A DNA stretch of 14,253 bases from Clostridiaceae bacterium (GTDB taxonomy: Bacteria > Bacillota > Clostridia > Acetivibrionales > DUMC01). Within the stretch, counting starts at the first letter, position 1. Every line of letters begins with the position of its first letter. Below, piece after piece: positions 13,887 to 14,253 of this stretch. The translations under genes were made by a program, and so were the position numbers. The notes beneath the pieces were generated by a model, which searched no databases, was not told the origin of the DNA, and saw only the letters and a program-made list of their open reading frames with translations. The stretch lies in contig JAAZDH010000047.1 in the NCBI GenBank assembly GCA_012512865.1, positions 1 through 14,253 on the forward strand, read 5' to 3'.

Positions 13887-14151
13887 CTGCCGGGAACTGC
13901 TCATATTTGTGTGCAACTTCACACCCGTGGTATATTACAACTACCGTATAGGCGCGCCTTTTAAGGGATGCTACAGGGAGATATTAAACAGCGATTCCAA
14001 GATATACGGTGGAAGTGATATTGGTAACTGTGGAAGAGTAATGGCCGAGGACATTGGCTTCCACAACAGGCCTTATTCCTTAAATCTCACGATTCCCCCG
14101 CTGGCAGTAATGGTGTTCAAGAAAGAAAAAGACCATGATGAATCGCACTAA
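13870..14151 (+). pseudogene. glgB: GlgB C-terminal domain, out of frame with the main glgB reading frame
   Basis: Read from ATA at 13870, this frame gives 93 residues that continue GlgB without a gap. Key parts are FVCNFTPV, NYRIGAP, YREILNSDSKIYGGS and RPYSLNLTIPPLAVMVF, all hallmarks of the C-terminal all-beta domain of branching enzymes. Removing one T from 13866-13869 would give an 831-residue protein ending at TAA 14149-14151. It has no start or ribosome site of its own, so it is a displaced part of glgB rather than a separate gene. The good conservation of this segment argues that the frameshift is recent, a sequence error, or tolerated by recoding. Confidence 0.9.
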
Positions 14152-14206
14152 ATCAATTCATTATAGCTTTTTTAGATGGTGAAACAAAATCGGGCTTATA
14201 CAACGC

Positions 14207-14239
14207 GAGCCAGGCAAACACTTAGTGTTCGCCTGGCTC
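14207..14239 (+). terminator. Strong hairpin downstream of glgB
   Basis: GAGCCAGGC (14207-14215) pairs perfectly with GCCTGGCTC (14231-14239). After one A-C mismatch, AACAC/GTGTT continues the stem to a TTA loop. It has about 14 pairs in total but no T-run behind it, so it is either an intrinsic terminator with a poor tail or a bidirectional or REP-like palindrome. Confidence 0.55.
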
Positions 14240-14253
14240 TCACTTGGTGACCC

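Noticed and set aside
13765..14151. Independent 128-codon gene overlapping the end of glgB
   Set aside because: Its first 35 codons are a shadow of glgB, and the rest is the displaced GlgB C-terminal domain with no start signal of its own.

Overview
The window looks like chromosome from a spore-forming, Gram-positive clostridium of moderate GC content. The evidence is a small acid-soluble spore protein gene, a Firmicutes-type FtsEX locus, a YqeM-type methyltransferase, and AGGAGG-class ribosome sites combined with ATG, GTG and TTG starts. All convincing genes are on the + strand. I see no phage, insertion sequence, CRISPR array or toxin-antitoxin module.

Layout. Positions 3-2629 hold a cell-wall/division block: the 3' part of ftsE, ftsX overlapping it by 32 nt, and a secreted coiled-coil M23 endopeptidase that is the likely FtsEX-controlled wall hydrolase. 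An S41 carboxy-terminal protease (3105-4358) follows after a terminator. Next come a 55-residue spore protein (4518-4685) and a YqeM-type methyltransferase (4785-5537). A cold-shock protein gene (5752-5964) has its own promoter and terminator. A tRNA-Val(UAC) gene (6304-6379) has a sigma-A-type promoter, an odd leader and a strong terminator. The carbohydrate part begins with manA (6638-7672), translationally coupled to a cytoplasmic GH38 alpha-mannosidase (7672-10950). After a 704-bp spacer with a REP-like palindrome comes a glycogen branching enzyme gene, glgB (11655-14151). Its frame is broken by one extra T near the 3' end. A hairpin closes the window.

How the genes work together. FtsEX should transmit ATP hydrolysis across the membrane to the M23 hydrolase, with the S41 protease acting in the same envelope compartment. 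GH38 and ManA would release mannose and take mannose-6-P to fructose-6-P, though no mannose kinase or transporter is present. GlgB branches storage glucan.

Most unusual signal. Several intergenic spacers are built from a private, degenerate short repeat. In at least three of them (after ftsX, the M23 gene and GH38) the repeat matches the last codons plus stop codon of the gene just upstream. Comparable short-unit expansions lie inside genes: 12-bp units and a purine tract in glgB, and 6-bp units in GH38. Together these suggest a genome prone to local copying or slippage, with gene 3' ends as seeds. This is an inference from pattern reading and needs a statistical test.
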